From Hydrogenimonas sp. (lineage in GTDB: Bacteria > Campylobacterota > Campylobacteria > Campylobacterales > Hydrogenimonadaceae): a DNA stretch of 28,752 nt. Numbering within the stretch: the first letter of the stretch is position 1; every line of letters starts with the position of its first letter. The stretch is taken from NCBI RefSeq assembly GCF_029933015.1, contig NZ_JAOZOZ010000003.1, positions 1-28,752 of the forward strand, read 5' to 3'. Shown piece by piece: positions 14,326-22,740 of this stretch. A model generated the notes under the pieces. The model ran no database searches and was not told where the DNA came from. It saw nothing but the letters and a program-made list of their open reading frames with translations. A program made the position numbers and the translations under genes.

Positions 14326-14847
14326 GTGCGTAAACTGTTATGGATGGCTGCATTTTTCCTTCCCGCGGTCGTTTTCGCTTCCGGACACGAAGCGGCGGAG
14401 GGCGGGACCGATTTCGTGCCGCGACTCGTCAACTTCATCATCTTCGTCGGAATCGTCTGGTATTTCGTCGCGGAGCCTGTCAAGAACTTCTTTACAGGAC
14501 GCAGCGCCGAGATCGCTTCGAGACTCGAAGAGGTCCAGAACCGTCTGAAAGCGACGAAGAAAGCGAAAGAGGATGCCCAGGCCGAGTATGAAGCGGCCGA
14601 GCATACGGCGGCCGAGATCATCGAAGCGGCGAAGAAAGAGGCGCAGCTTCTGGCTAAAAAGCTGGACGAGCAGCTCCAGGCCGAGCTTCACAACCTCGAG
14701 AAACTCCAGCAGGAGAAGATGGAAGTCGAAAAACGGCAGATGGTCCGAAAAACCGTCGCGGAAGTTCTCGACGAACTCTTCAAGGGCGATGCGATCGGCA
14801 TGGATGAGAAGAAATTCGTCAATCTCATCATGAAAAAGGTGGCCTAA
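14326..14847 (+). CDS. atpF: ATP synthase F0 subunit b
   Basis: A 173-residue b subunit. It starts at GTG 14326-14328, five bases behind AAAGGAG; the ATG two bases earlier is in another frame and leads nowhere. The N-terminus (RKLLWMAAFFLPAVVFASG) looks like a cleavable signal, after which comes the membrane helix DFVPRLVNFIIFVGIVWYFV, then a basic PVKNFFTGR turn and the coiled coil to the C-terminus. A signal-like extra N-terminal segment is seen in other epsilonproteobacterial b subunits. It should dimerise with the b' product. Its stop lies one base before the atpH start. Confidence 0.92.
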   Translation: MRKLLWMAAFFLPAVVFASGHEAAEGGTDFVPRLVNFIIFVGIVWYFVAEPVKNFFTGRSAEIASRLEEVQNRLKATKKAKEDAQAEYEAAEHTAAEIIEAAKKEAQLLAKKLDEQLQAELHNLEKLQQEKMEVEKRQMVRKTVAEVLDELFKGDAIGMDEKKFVNLIMKKVA

Positions 14848-14848
14848 G

Positions 14849-15382
14849 ATGGATCAACTGGTAGCAAAAAGATATGTCAAGGCATTGATCGAGGCGCTGG
14901 GAGAGAAGAAGATGGCATCCGCCGAGAAAGCTCTCGCTGCGGTCGCAGGCGCTTTCAAAGATCCGAAATTTGCCGAAGTGATCGTCTCTCCGGAAGTTTC
15001 CAGAGCACAGAGGGAAGAGCTGATTGTCTCACTTCTCGGTGAAAAGGCCGACCCCAAACTGGTCAACTTCGTCAAAACCCTCGGTATCCACAACCGCTTC
15101 GGGCTGATCCCCGAAATCGTCAAGCTTCTTCAAAAAGAGCTTCAACGACGTGCCAACAAGTACGAAGGGGTCGTCGAGAGCAAAAAACCTCTCGACAAGA
15201 AACTGCTCGGCGAGTTGGAGAGTTCACTTTCCAAATATGTGGACGCGAAGGTCGTACTCAAACCCGTCAAGAGCGAGCGGGACGGCATCAAGGTGATGAT
15301 CGAGGATCTCGGTCTCGAGGCGAGTTTCTCGAAAGAGAGAGTCGCTTCCGATATGATCACCCACATTTTGAAAGCATTGTAA
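14849..15382 (+). CDS. atpH: ATP synthase F1 subunit delta
   Basis: A 177-residue delta subunit that caps the F1 head and binds the b stalk. The N-terminal helical bundle starts VAKRYVKALIEAL, matching the family's ARxYAxALxE pattern, and the C-terminal part has VVESKKPLDKKLLGELESSL with the terminal DLGLEASFSKERVASDMI, a slightly changed form of the usual G(S)IxxQLxxL end. The length is typical. It follows atpF with no gap and precedes atpA by 21 bases. Confidence 0.92.
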   Translation: MDQLVAKRYVKALIEALGEKKMASAEKALAAVAGAFKDPKFAEVIVSPEVSRAQREELIVSLLGEKADPKLVNFVKTLGIHNRFGLIPEIVKLLQKELQRRANKYEGVVESKKPLDKKLLGELESSLSKYVDAKVVLKPVKSERDGIKVMIEDLGLEASFSKERVASDMITHILKAL

Positions 15383-15403
15383 AACATAGAAAGGAGATCG
15401 GTA

Positions 15404-16915
15404 GTGTCTAAACTTCAAGCAGATGAAATCAGCTCGATTATCAAAGAGCGTATCGAAAATTTTGAATTGAGCGTCGATATCGACGAAACGGGAAAAGTTG
15501 TCAGCGTCGCTGACGGAATCGCACAGGTATTCGGACTCAACAACGTAATGGCCGGTGAAATGGTCGAATTCGAGGATGGAGAACGAGGTATGGTCCTCAA
15601 CCTCGAAGAGGCGAGCGTCGGTATCGTCATCCTCGGAAAGGGCCTCAATATCCGTGAAGGAATGAGCGTCAAGCGTCTGGGACAGCTTCTGAAAGTGCCT
15701 GTAGGCAAGGAGATCGTCGGACGTGTCGTAAACGCCCTGGGTGAGCCGATCGACGGCAAAGGCCCGATCGAATCGAAAGAGTACCGATTCGTCGAAGAGA
15801 AAGCTCCCGGCATCATGGCGCGTAAATCTGTCCATGAACCGCTCCAGACAGGTATCAAGGCGATCGACGCCCTGGTTCCGATCGGACGCGGACAGCGCGA
15901 GCTGATCATCGGTGACCGCCAGACAGGTAAAACCACTGTCGCCATCGACTCCATCATCAGCCAGAAGGGTCAGGGTGTCGTCTGTATCTACGTCGCTATC
16001 GGACAGAAGCAGTCGACCGTCGCATCACTGGTACGCAAACTCGAAGAGCACGGTGCGATGGATTACACGATCGTCGTCAACGCCGGTGCTTCCGAGTCTG
16101 CCGCCCTGCAGTTCCTGGCTCCCTACGCCGGTGTCACGATGGGTGAATATTTCCGCGACAACGGACAGCATGCGCTGATCATTTACGATGACCTGAGCAA
16201 GCACGCCGTCGCCTACCGTGAAATGTCTTTGATTCTTCGCCGACCTCCGGGACGTGAAGCTTTCCCCGGTGACGTCTTCTACCTGCACTCTCGCCTTCTC
16301 GAGCGCGCAGCGAAACTGAGCGACGATCTGGGTGCCGGATCTCTGACGGCTCTGCCGATCATCGAAACCCAGGCAGGTGACGTTTCGGCCTACATCCCGA
16401 CCAACGTCATCTCGATCACGGACGGCCAGATATTCCTGGAGACCAACCTCTTCAACAGCGGTATCCGTCCTGCGATCAACGTCGGTATCTCCGTTTCGCG
16501 TGTCGGTGGTGCCGCCCAGATCAAAGCGATGAAACAGGTTTCCGGTACACTGCGACTCGACCTCGCGCAGTATCGCGAACTCGAAGCTTTCGCCCAGTTC
16601 GCCAGCGACCTGGACGACGCGACACGTGCCCAGCTCGAGCGTGGTGCCCGCATGGTCGAAGTCTTGAAGCAGCCGCCCTACAGCCCGCTTCCCGTCGAAA
16701 AACAGATTCTCATCATCTATGCGGGAGCCAACGGATATCTCGACGACGTTCCGGTCGAAGCGGTCACGAAGTTCGAGGCGGAGCTCTATCCCTTCGTCGA
16801 AGCGAACTTCCCGAACGTTCTCGAGCAGATTCGCGAGAAGCAGAAGATCGATGACGAAATCGAAGAGTTGATTAAGAAAGCACTGGGCGAATTCAAAAAT
16901 TCATTCAGCGCCTAA
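15404..16915 (+). CDS. atpA: ATP synthase F1 subunit alpha
   Basis: A 503-residue alpha subunit, the regulatory nucleotide-binding partner of beta in the F1 hexamer. Visible are the N-terminal beta-barrel domain, the P-loop GDRQTGKTTVAID, HALIIYDDLSKHAVAYR around the Walker B, and SVSRVGGAAQIKAMKQV with the arginine that reaches into the beta catalytic site. The C-terminal helical domain is complete. The start is GTG at 15404, with AAGGAG at 15391-15396. All key residues look intact. Confidence 0.97.
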   Translation: MSKLQADEISSIIKERIENFELSVDIDETGKVVSVADGIAQVFGLNNVMAGEMVEFEDGERGMVLNLEEASVGIVILGKGLNIREGMSVKRLGQLLKVPVGKEIVGRVVNALGEPIDGKGPIESKEYRFVEEKAPGIMARKSVHEPLQTGIKAIDALVPIGRGQRELIIGDRQTGKTTVAIDSIISQKGQGVVCIYVAIGQKQSTVASLVRKLEEHGAMDYTIVVNAGASESAALQFLAPYAGVTMGEYFRDNGQHALIIYDDLSKHAVAYREMSLILRRPPGREAFPGDVFYLHSRLLERAAKLSDDLGAGSLTALPIIETQAGDVSAYIPTNVISITDGQIFLETNLFNSGIRPAINVGISVSRVGGAAQIKAMKQVSGTLRLDLAQYRELEAFAQFASDLDDATRAQLERGARMVEVLKQPPYSPLPVEKQILIIYAGANGYLDDVPVEAVTKFEAELYPFVEANFPNVLEQIREKQKIDDEIEELIKKALGEFKNSFSA

Positions 16916-16930
16916 GCATAAGGATCAACC

Positions 16931-17815
16931 ATGGCAAACTTGAAAGAGATTAAGCTTCAGATCAACAGTGTCAAGGGTACCCAGAAGACGACACGTGCGA
17001 TGAAGCTTGTTTCACAGGCGAAACTGAAAAGAGCCGAGGAGCTGGCGAAAAGATCTCGCATCTACGCACAGAAACTCGACGAGCTCGTCAGCGAAATCGC
17101 CTATGAAATAAACCACAGCAAAGTGGGCGGAAGCGACAGCCGTTTCGTACAGACCGATCTCGCTGTCCGTACCGTCGACATCATCTGTGTCACGGCCGAC
17201 AAGGGTCTTTGCGGCGGCTTCAACGTCAGCACGCTCAAAACGACGCTGAAACTCCTCAGAGAGTACAAAGAGAAGAAGGTAGCGGTCCGCCTCCGTGTCA
17301 TCGGACGCAAGGCGATCGACTTTCTGAAATACAACGGTATCGAGATGACCGACGAAGTGATCGGACTGAGCGCATCGCCCGACTACAAGCAGGCCGCCGA
17401 GTTCATGGATCAGTCGCTGATGGATTTCGCGAGCGGTGTCACCGACCGCGTGATCCTGATATACAACGGCTTCAAGAACATGCTGACCCAGGAGCAGCGT
17501 GTCATCCAGCTGATGCCCATCGACATCTCCACGGTCGAACCCCGCGAATTGAAGTCGAGCATCGAGTACGAACCGGAAGAGCAGGAAGAACTCCTCAACA
17601 CGCTGCTTCGCAAATATGCGGAGTACAGCATGTACTACGGACTTCTCGATTCCCTCGCCGCCGAGCACAGCGCCCGTATGCAGGCGATGGACAACGCGAC
17701 GAAAAACGCCTCGGAGCGCGTCAACGAACTGACGATCGCATACAACAAAGCACGACAAGAATCTATCACTACCGAACTGATTGAGATCATCAGCGGTATG
17801 GAAGCACTGAAATAA
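16931..17815 (+). CDS. atpG: ATP synthase F1 subunit gamma
   Basis: A 294-residue gamma subunit, the central rotor shaft. The two long helices that form the coiled coil are at the ends: N-terminal EIKLQINSVKGTQKTTRAM with LVSQAKLKRA, and C-terminal HSARMQAMDNATKNASE with IITTELIEIISGMEAL-like ending. The middle contains DKGLCGGFN, a family marker. The ATG lies 15 bases after the atpA stop with AAGGATC upstream. Length and motifs are normal. Confidence 0.97.
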   Translation: MANLKEIKLQINSVKGTQKTTRAMKLVSQAKLKRAEELAKRSRIYAQKLDELVSEIAYEINHSKVGGSDSRFVQTDLAVRTVDIICVTADKGLCGGFNVSTLKTTLKLLREYKEKKVAVRLRVIGRKAIDFLKYNGIEMTDEVIGLSASPDYKQAAEFMDQSLMDFASGVTDRVILIYNGFKNMLTQEQRVIQLMPIDISTVEPRELKSSIEYEPEEQEELLNTLLRKYAEYSMYYGLLDSLAAEHSARMQAMDNATKNASERVNELTIAYNKARQESITTELIEIISGMEALK

Positions 17816-17829
17816 AAGAAGGAGAAGGA

Positions 17830-19236
17830 ATGACAGGTAAAATTGTTCAGGTCATCGGGCCGGTTGTCGACGTCGATTTCGAAGACTATCTGCCGGCGAT
17901 CAACGAAGCACTCGAAGTCAACTACGAACTCGAGGGAGAGAAGAAACGTCTCGTACTCGAAGTCGCCAGCCACATCGGCGACAACCGTGTACGAACCATC
18001 GCCATGGATATGAGTGAAGGTCTCGTTCGCGGCATGGATGTCAAAGCGACAGGCGACGCGATCAAGGTCCCGGTCGGCGAAGAGGTCCTCGGACGTATCT
18101 TCAACGTCATCGGCGAGACGATCGACGAAGGCGAAGCGCTGAAAGCGAAAACGACATGGAGCATCCACCGCAATCCTCCTGCGTTCGAAGATCAGAGCAC
18201 GAAGCAGGAGATTTTCGAAACCGGTATCAAGGTCGTCGACCTTCTGGCTCCTTACGCGAAGGGTGGTAAAGTCGGACTCTTCGGTGGTGCGGGCGTCGGT
18301 AAGACGGTCATCATCATGGAGCTGATCCACAACGTCGCATTCAAGCACAGCGGTTACTCCGTCTTCGCGGGTGTCGGTGAGCGAACGCGTGAGGGTAACG
18401 ACCTCTACAACGAAATGAAAGAGTCCAACGTACTGGACAAAGTCGCCCTCTGCTACGGCCAGATGAACGAGCCCCCGGGAGCACGTAACCGTATCGCACT
18501 CACAGGTCTGACGATGGCGGAGTACTTCCGTGACGAGATGGGCCTCGACGTTCTGATGTTCATCGACAACATCTTCCGATACGCTCAGGCCGGTTCGGAA
18601 ATGTCGGCACTTCTGGGACGTATTCCTTCCGCGGTCGGTTACCAGCCGACACTGGCACGTGAAATGGGTCAGCTGCAGGAGCGCATCACCTCGACGACGA
18701 AAGGTTCGATCACGTCCGTACAGGCCGTCTACGTTCCGGCGGACGACCTCACCGACCCTGCGCCGGCTTCGGTCTTCGCCCACCTCGACGCCACGACGGT
18801 TCTGAACCGTAAGATCGCCGAAAAGGGTATCTACCCCGCCGTCGACCCGCTCGACTCCACAAGCCGTATGCTCGATCCCGCCATCATCGGCGACGAGCAC
18901 TATCAGGTCGCCCGCGGTGTCCAGTCAGTACTTCAAAAGTACAAAGACCTTCAGGACATCATCGCGATCCTCGGTATGGACGAGCTCTCCGAAGAGGACA
19001 AGAAAACGGTCGAGCGTGCGCGTAAGATCGAGCGCTTCCTCTCCCAGCCCTTCTTCGTCGCGGAAGTATTTACCGGAAGCCCCGGAAAATATGTCACGCT
19101 CGAAGAGACGATCAAAGGCTTCAAGGGACTTCTCGAAGGCGAGTACGACGATCTTCCGGAAGCTGCCTTCTATATGGTCGGCAGCATCGACGAGGTTATC
19201 GAAAAAGCTGAGAAGCTCAAAGCCAAAGCCTCTTGA
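17830..19236 (+). CDS. atpD: ATP synthase F1 subunit beta
   Basis: A 468-residue catalytic beta subunit. The P-loop GGAGVGKTVIIMEL, the catalytic Glu in GVGERTREGNDLY, the Walker B in DVLMFIDNIFRYAQAG, EMSALLGRIPSAVGYQPTL, and the DELSEEDK DELSEED-loop are all present, so the subunit should be fully active. The start ATG is preceded by AAGGAG. A perfect 12-bp hairpin spans the stop codon and the start of the gap to atpC, so expression of the two neighbours may be uncoupled. Confidence 0.98.
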   Translation: MTGKIVQVIGPVVDVDFEDYLPAINEALEVNYELEGEKKRLVLEVASHIGDNRVRTIAMDMSEGLVRGMDVKATGDAIKVPVGEEVLGRIFNVIGETIDEGEALKAKTTWSIHRNPPAFEDQSTKQEIFETGIKVVDLLAPYAKGGKVGLFGGAGVGKTVIIMELIHNVAFKHSGYSVFAGVGERTREGNDLYNEMKESNVLDKVALCYGQMNEPPGARNRIALTGLTMAEYFRDEMGLDVLMFIDNIFRYAQAGSEMSALLGRIPSAVGYQPTLAREMGQLQERITSTTKGSITSVQAVYVPADDLTDPAPASVFAHLDATTVLNRKIAEKGIYPAVDPLDSTSRMLDPAIIGDEHYQVARGVQSVLQKYKDLQDIIAILGMDELSEEDKKTVERARKIERFLSQPFFVAEVFTGSPGKYVTLEETIKGFKGLLEGEYDDLPEAAFYMVGSIDEVIEKAEKLKAKAS

Positions 19237-19257
19237 CAAGGGATTCCTTGTCAAGAG
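19230..19257 (+). promoter_or_regulatory. Perfect 12-bp hairpin over the atpD stop codon
   Basis: CTCTTGACAAGG (19230-19241) and CCTTGTCAAGAG (19246-19257) pair without mismatch around a GATT loop, and the TGA stop is inside the left arm. No U-run follows, so it is not a standard terminator. It is a good candidate for a 3' stabiliser, a processing site, or a pause between atpD and atpC. Confidence 0.7.
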
Positions 19258-19258
19258 A

Positions 19259-19282
19259 GTTCATATCCTGAACTAAAGGATA
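19259..19282 (+). promoter_or_regulatory. Alternative small hairpins covering the atpC ribosome-binding site
   Basis: GTTCA (19259-19263) can pair with TGAAC (19269-19273), leaving TATCC in the loop. The same TATCC (19264-19268) can instead pair with GGATA (19278-19282), which covers the AAGGA Shine-Dalgarno of atpC. The two pairings exclude each other. Stems are only 5 bp, so the effect may be small. Confidence 0.35.
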
Positions 19283-19285
19283 ATC

Positions 19286-19678
19286 ATGGATACAATGAAA
19301 CTTGAAATCGTGACTCCCCACGGCCTGATCTTCAGCGGTAACGTGAAGTCAGCCACATTCCCGGGAGCGGAGGGTGAATTCGGCGTTCTGCCCGAGCACG
19401 CCTCACTCGTCTCACTGCTGGAAGCCGGAGTCATCGAAATCGAAAAAGAGGATGGGACGGTCGACTCCATCGTCATCGATTCCGGATATGTGAAAGTCGA
19501 CGAAAACAAGACGCTGGTCGTCGTCGAAGGGGCGGTGCCGATCGTCGGGGAGACCGAGAGCGACATGGCCAAAGCGATCAAAGAGGCGAAAGAGCTCATC
19601 AAAAAAGCGAGCAACTCCGATTTTGCCATTGCCAATGTCGAGGCAAAAGTAGAAACGGCCGCCAAAACAAGATTTTAA
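19286..19678 (+). CDS. atpC: ATP synthase F1 subunit epsilon
   Basis: A 130-residue epsilon subunit of the rotor. The beta-sandwich domain begins MKLEIVTPHGLIFSGNVKS and contains the family marker FPGAEGEFGVLPEHASLVSLL; the C-terminal two helices (TESDMAKAIKEAKELIKKA and NVEAKVETAAKTRF) are the regulatory arm. It is the last gene of the F1 cluster, 49 bases after atpD, with the hairpins above in the gap. atpB and atpE do not follow; they must lie elsewhere on the chromosome. tolQ starts 3 bases after its stop. Confidence 0.95.
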   Translation: MDTMKLEIVTPHGLIFSGNVKSATFPGAEGEFGVLPEHASLVSLLEAGVIEIEKEDGTVDSIVIDSGYVKVDENKTLVVVEGAVPIVGETESDMAKAIKEAKELIKKASNSDFAIANVEAKVETAAKTRF

Positions 19679-19681
19679 ACC

Positions 19682-20257
19682 ATGATCGACATCATCGTCG
19701 GTTATATCGACCGCAGCAGTCCCATCACCATCGCAGTCCTGGGACTGCTCTCCTTTTACCTTTTCCTCACCGTCTGGATCTACGTCTACCGATACCTTAC
19801 ACTCGCACGATGGCTCTCCAAAGAGAAGGATTCGATGGAACAGATGCATATGGGGGCCACATCCGTAACCCACGGATCCATTCTCAAAAGCTGTCTCAAG
19901 CGATCACCCGCCATCAACGCCAAAGCACTGGAAATCTGTGAATATGCCGCGACCAAAGAGGCGACGAAGGGCCTGACGCTGCTCTCCATGATCGCCAGTA
20001 CCTCGCCTTTTATCGGACTTTTCGGTACCGTCATATCGATTCTCGAAGCATTCGCGGGCCTTGGAACCCAGAAAAGCGCGACGCTCAGCGTCGTCGCTCC
20101 GGCCATCAGCGAAGCGCTGGTGGCGACGGCGGCCGGTATCTTCGTAGCGATCTTCGCCTACAGCTTCCATCTGCTGCTCAAACGAAAGGCGTACGACCTG
20201 ACGACGGTCATCGCGATGCAGGCCGACATGCTTCTGGCACAGAAAAGAGACGCGTAG
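19682..20257 (+). CDS. tolQ: TolQ/ExbB-family proton-channel protein
   Basis: A 191-residue inner-membrane protein of the MotA/TolQ/ExbB family that, with TolR, uses the proton gradient to drive TolA. It has an N-terminal helix (IAVLGLLSFYLFLTVWIYVYRYL), a cytoplasmic loop, and two helices near the C-terminus. The helices include LSMIASTSPFIGLFGTVISILEAF and SEALVATAAGIFVAIFAYSFHLLL, which are the strongly conserved family signatures. It begins 3 bases after atpC. The presence of tolB and pal downstream argues for Tol rather than Ton function. Confidence 0.9.
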   Translation: MIDIIVGYIDRSSPITIAVLGLLSFYLFLTVWIYVYRYLTLARWLSKEKDSMEQMHMGATSVTHGSILKSCLKRSPAINAKALEICEYAATKEATKGLTLLSMIASTSPFIGLFGTVISILEAFAGLGTQKSATLSVVAPAISEALVATAAGIFVAIFAYSFHLLLKRKAYDLTTVIAMQADMLLAQKRDA

Positions 20258-20261
20258 GACC

Positions 20262-20654
20262 ATGCGATACGAATGGGATGAAAAACCCGATCTCAACATC
20301 ACGCCGCTTGTCGACATCATGCTGGTGCTGATGGCCATTTTGATGGTCACGGCACCCACGATCATCTACGAGGAGAACATCACCCTCCCGCAGGGTTCCA
20401 AAACCCGTACCCTCCAGAAAGTCAAGTCGATCGAGATCAGCATGGACAAGAACCGCGTGATCCATTTCCAAAAAGAGAAGTTCGACAAAATCTCTTTCCC
20501 CGACCGTTTTCTGCTCAAGACCCAGTCTCTGGACAAAGGGATACCCGTCTACATACGGGCCGACGAGCGTCTTCCCTACAAGGATGTGATGTATCTGCTC
20601 AAAACGGTGAAGGAAGCGGGATTTTCGAAAGTCTCACTGGTGACCGATGGATAA
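20262..20654 (+). CDS. tolR: TolR/ExbD-family protein
   Basis: A 130-residue protein with a short cytoplasmic N-terminus (DEKPDLNITPLVDIMLVL), one membrane helix and a periplasmic domain. The ITPLVDIMLVL segment carries the membrane Asp that takes protons in TolR/ExbD. It ends in VKEAGFSKVSLVTDG, the usual ExbD C-terminus. It lies 4 bases after tolQ and overlaps the next gene by 8 bases, so all three should be made together as a 5:2-type motor with its TolA-like arm. Confidence 0.92.
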   Translation: MRYEWDEKPDLNITPLVDIMLVLMAILMVTAPTIIYEENITLPQGSKTRTLQKVKSIEISMDKNRVIHFQKEKFDKISFPDRFLLKTQSLDKGIPVYIRADERLPYKDVMYLLKTVKEAGFSKVSLVTDG

Positions 20655-21411
20655 AAGGGGTCTCTTCTTCTTTACGGGCGGAGCCGCCGCCTTTCTCTTC
20701 TATTTCGTTCTGATTCTTCTGTTGATAATCTTTTTCAACGACTACAAAAAATCGAAGCGGTACGTTCCGAAAGTCTCGGAATCGATCGAAGTCTCTTTGA
20801 TGCAGATGCCGCCGGCGAAACCGAAGCCGCAGCCGGTCGAAAAAAAAGAGGTCAAACCGAAAACCAAAGCCAAAACGCCGGCCGTCGCCAAAAAGAGCAG
20901 CGCCTCGCCGAAACAGCCCACAAAGCCCAGACCCAAAGCGATCGCCTCCCTCTTCAAGGGTGTCAAGATAAAAGAGCCGACCGATACCTCCAGAGCGGCA
21001 CGTCTGGCCAACGCGCCGAAAATCAGGTACAAGGCCACATCGAAAGAGGAAAAACGGGAGCAGAAAAGAGCCCAGCAGCTGATCAGGGATATCAACCTGA
21101 GCAAACCGTCGATCAGGATGTCGTCCAAAGCGTCGGGCCAGGGAGAGGTGGACGCCTACATGTCCAAACTCTACGAGATACTCTACGGCTCCTGGCAGCC
21201 GGAGTCGGTCTATGCCGGTTCCGCCGCCACCGTGCGACTGACGATAGCGCCCGACGGGGAGTTTGAGTACCGCCTCTTATATCCTTCGGATAATCAAGGT
21301 TTCAATGAGAGCCTGATAGAATACCTCGAACGACTCAAACATAAAAAATTCCCGTCACACAAGCGCGGCAGAGAGCTCGTGATCGACGTGGAATTCAAAG
21401 CGAAGGAGTAG
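20647..21411 (+). CDS. tolA: TolA/TonB-like energy-transducing protein
   Basis: A 254-residue protein with one N-terminal membrane helix (FFTGGAAAFLFYFVLILLLIIFF), a Lys/Pro-rich periplasmic linker (KPKPQPVEKKEVKPKTKAK and on), and a C-terminal globular domain from about residue 165 (VDAYMSKLYEILYGSW ... VRLTIAPDGEFEYRLLYPS). The plan is that of TolA and TonB, which carry force from the TolQR motor to the outer membrane. The C-terminal domain fits TolA/TonB_C. Its place between tolR and tolB makes the Tol role most likely. Sequence is divergent, so naming rests partly on order. Confidence 0.82.
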   Translation: MDKRGLFFFTGGAAAFLFYFVLILLLIIFFNDYKKSKRYVPKVSESIEVSLMQMPPAKPKPQPVEKKEVKPKTKAKTPAVAKKSSASPKQPTKPRPKAIASLFKGVKIKEPTDTSRAARLANAPKIRYKATSKEEKREQKRAQQLIRDINLSKPSIRMSSKASGQGEVDAYMSKLYEILYGSWQPESVYAGSAATVRLTIAPDGEFEYRLLYPSDNQGFNESLIEYLERLKHKKFPSHKRGRELVIDVEFKAKE

Positions 21412-21413
21412 GC

Positions 21414-22664
21414 GTGCGAATAGTTTTAATGATGTTGATCGGGGTTTTCCTCTATGCCTCGGACGCGACCCTGGAGATCGTCAAATCGGCCGACAACCGA
21501 CCTTCTGTCGTGATACAGGACGCTTCGGTTTTCGGTACCGAAACGACCCGCCAGAAGTTTTTCAGACTCGTCATGGGCGACCTGAAAGTGACGGCCCACT
21601 TCAAAGTCGAGGACACCTACCACTACACCGGGTACGACGCCCTCGTCGACCCGATGCTAAAATCCTACAACTATCTGCTGCGGTACCGCTTCAGAGAGGG
21701 TGACCAGCAGCGGCTCTACATGGACGTCAAAGCCTTCGAACTTCCCTCGGGCAGCCCTTTTTACGAAAGAAGCTACCGTGTGGCCAACCGTGCGAGATAC
21801 CCCTTTCTGATCCATCAGGCCGTCATCGATTTCAACGACTTTCTGAAGATGCCCAGCGTGGCGTGGATGAAGCGTTACGTCGTATTCTCCGAATACGTCA
21901 AACCCAAACACGCCGATATCGTCATCGCCGACTATACGCTCACCTACCGCAAACGGCTCGTCAGCGGCGGGCTCAACATCTTCCCCAAATGGGCCGACCG
22001 GGAGCAGAAGGGGATCTACTTCACGAAACTCGGGCGCCGGCCAGTCCTTTACTACTACAACATCTACACGGGCCAGCAGCGCAAAGTCGCCACCTCCGAC
22101 GGGATGCTGGTCTGCTCCGACGTCAGCCGTGACGGGAAAAAGCTGCTCTTGACGATGGCCCCCGACGGTCAGCCGGATATCTACCAGTACCATCTCGACA
22201 GCGGGATGAAGGAGCGGCTCACGTTCTACTCGGGCATCGACGTTTCGGCCCAGTATATCGACGGTGAGAAACGGATCGTCTTCGTCTCGGACAGACTGGG
22301 ATACCCCAATATCTTCGCATCCCGTATCGGCAGCAGAGGCGTGCAGCAGATGGTCTTCCACGGCCGCAACAACAACGCCTGCAGCGCCCACGGCAGATAC
22401 ATCGTCTACAGCAGCAGGGAGACGGACAACGCCTTCAGCTCCAACACGTTCAATCTCTATCTGATTTCGACCCAGACCGACTACATCCGCCGGCTGACCG
22501 CCAGCGGTGTCAATCAGTTTCCGAAATTTTCCGAGGACGGGGAGAGCGTGATCTATCTGAAGCATTACGCTTCCCAGAGCGCCATCGGCATCATCCGGCT
22601 CAATTACAACGAAGGGTATCTCTTTCCTCTCAAAGGAAAACGTATCCAGTCGATCGATTGGTGA
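21414..22664 (+). CDS. tolB: Tol-Pal system protein TolB
   Basis: A 416-residue periplasmic protein with a Sec signal (RIVLMMLIGVFLYASDA), an N-terminal alpha/beta domain and a C-terminal beta-propeller. Propeller blades show as repeats such as CSDVSRDGKKLLLTMAPDGQPDIYQ, FVSDRLGYPNIFA, and FSEDGESVIYL. TolB binds Pal at the outer membrane and is released on TolA action. The start is GTG at 21414, 5 bases after AAGGAG, which overlaps the end of the tolA-like gene. A promoter for pal lies just downstream. Confidence 0.9.
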   Translation: MRIVLMMLIGVFLYASDATLEIVKSADNRPSVVIQDASVFGTETTRQKFFRLVMGDLKVTAHFKVEDTYHYTGYDALVDPMLKSYNYLLRYRFREGDQQRLYMDVKAFELPSGSPFYERSYRVANRARYPFLIHQAVIDFNDFLKMPSVAWMKRYVVFSEYVKPKHADIVIADYTLTYRKRLVSGGLNIFPKWADREQKGIYFTKLGRRPVLYYYNIYTGQQRKVATSDGMLVCSDVSRDGKKLLLTMAPDGQPDIYQYHLDSGMKERLTFYSGIDVSAQYIDGEKRIVFVSDRLGYPNIFASRIGSRGVQQMVFHGRNNNACSAHGRYIVYSSRETDNAFSSNTFNLYLISTQTDYIRRLTASGVNQFPKFSEDGESVIYLKHYASQSAIGIIRLNYNEGYLFPLKGKRIQSIDW

Positions 22665-22698
22665 ATCAGTATAAATATCAATGAAAAACCAGTAACTT

Positions 22699-22709
22699 TA
22701 TGATAAAAT
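22699..22709 (+). promoter_or_regulatory. Promoter before pal
   Basis: TATGATAAAAT lies 32-42 bases before the pal start in a 76-base AT-rich gap and gives one or two -10 choices (TATGAT at 22699, or GATAAAAT). An extra promoter here would let pal, an abundant lipoprotein, be made above tolB. Confidence 0.5.
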
Positions 22710-22740
22710 CCACAAAACTTATACATAAGGAGACAGAGCG

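Noticed and set aside
17008..17024. TGTTTCACAGGCGAAAC, resembling a parS site
   Set aside because: Only the left half matches the TGTTTCACGTGAAACA consensus and the site codes for the conserved LVSQAKLK segment of atpG, so it is likely chance.
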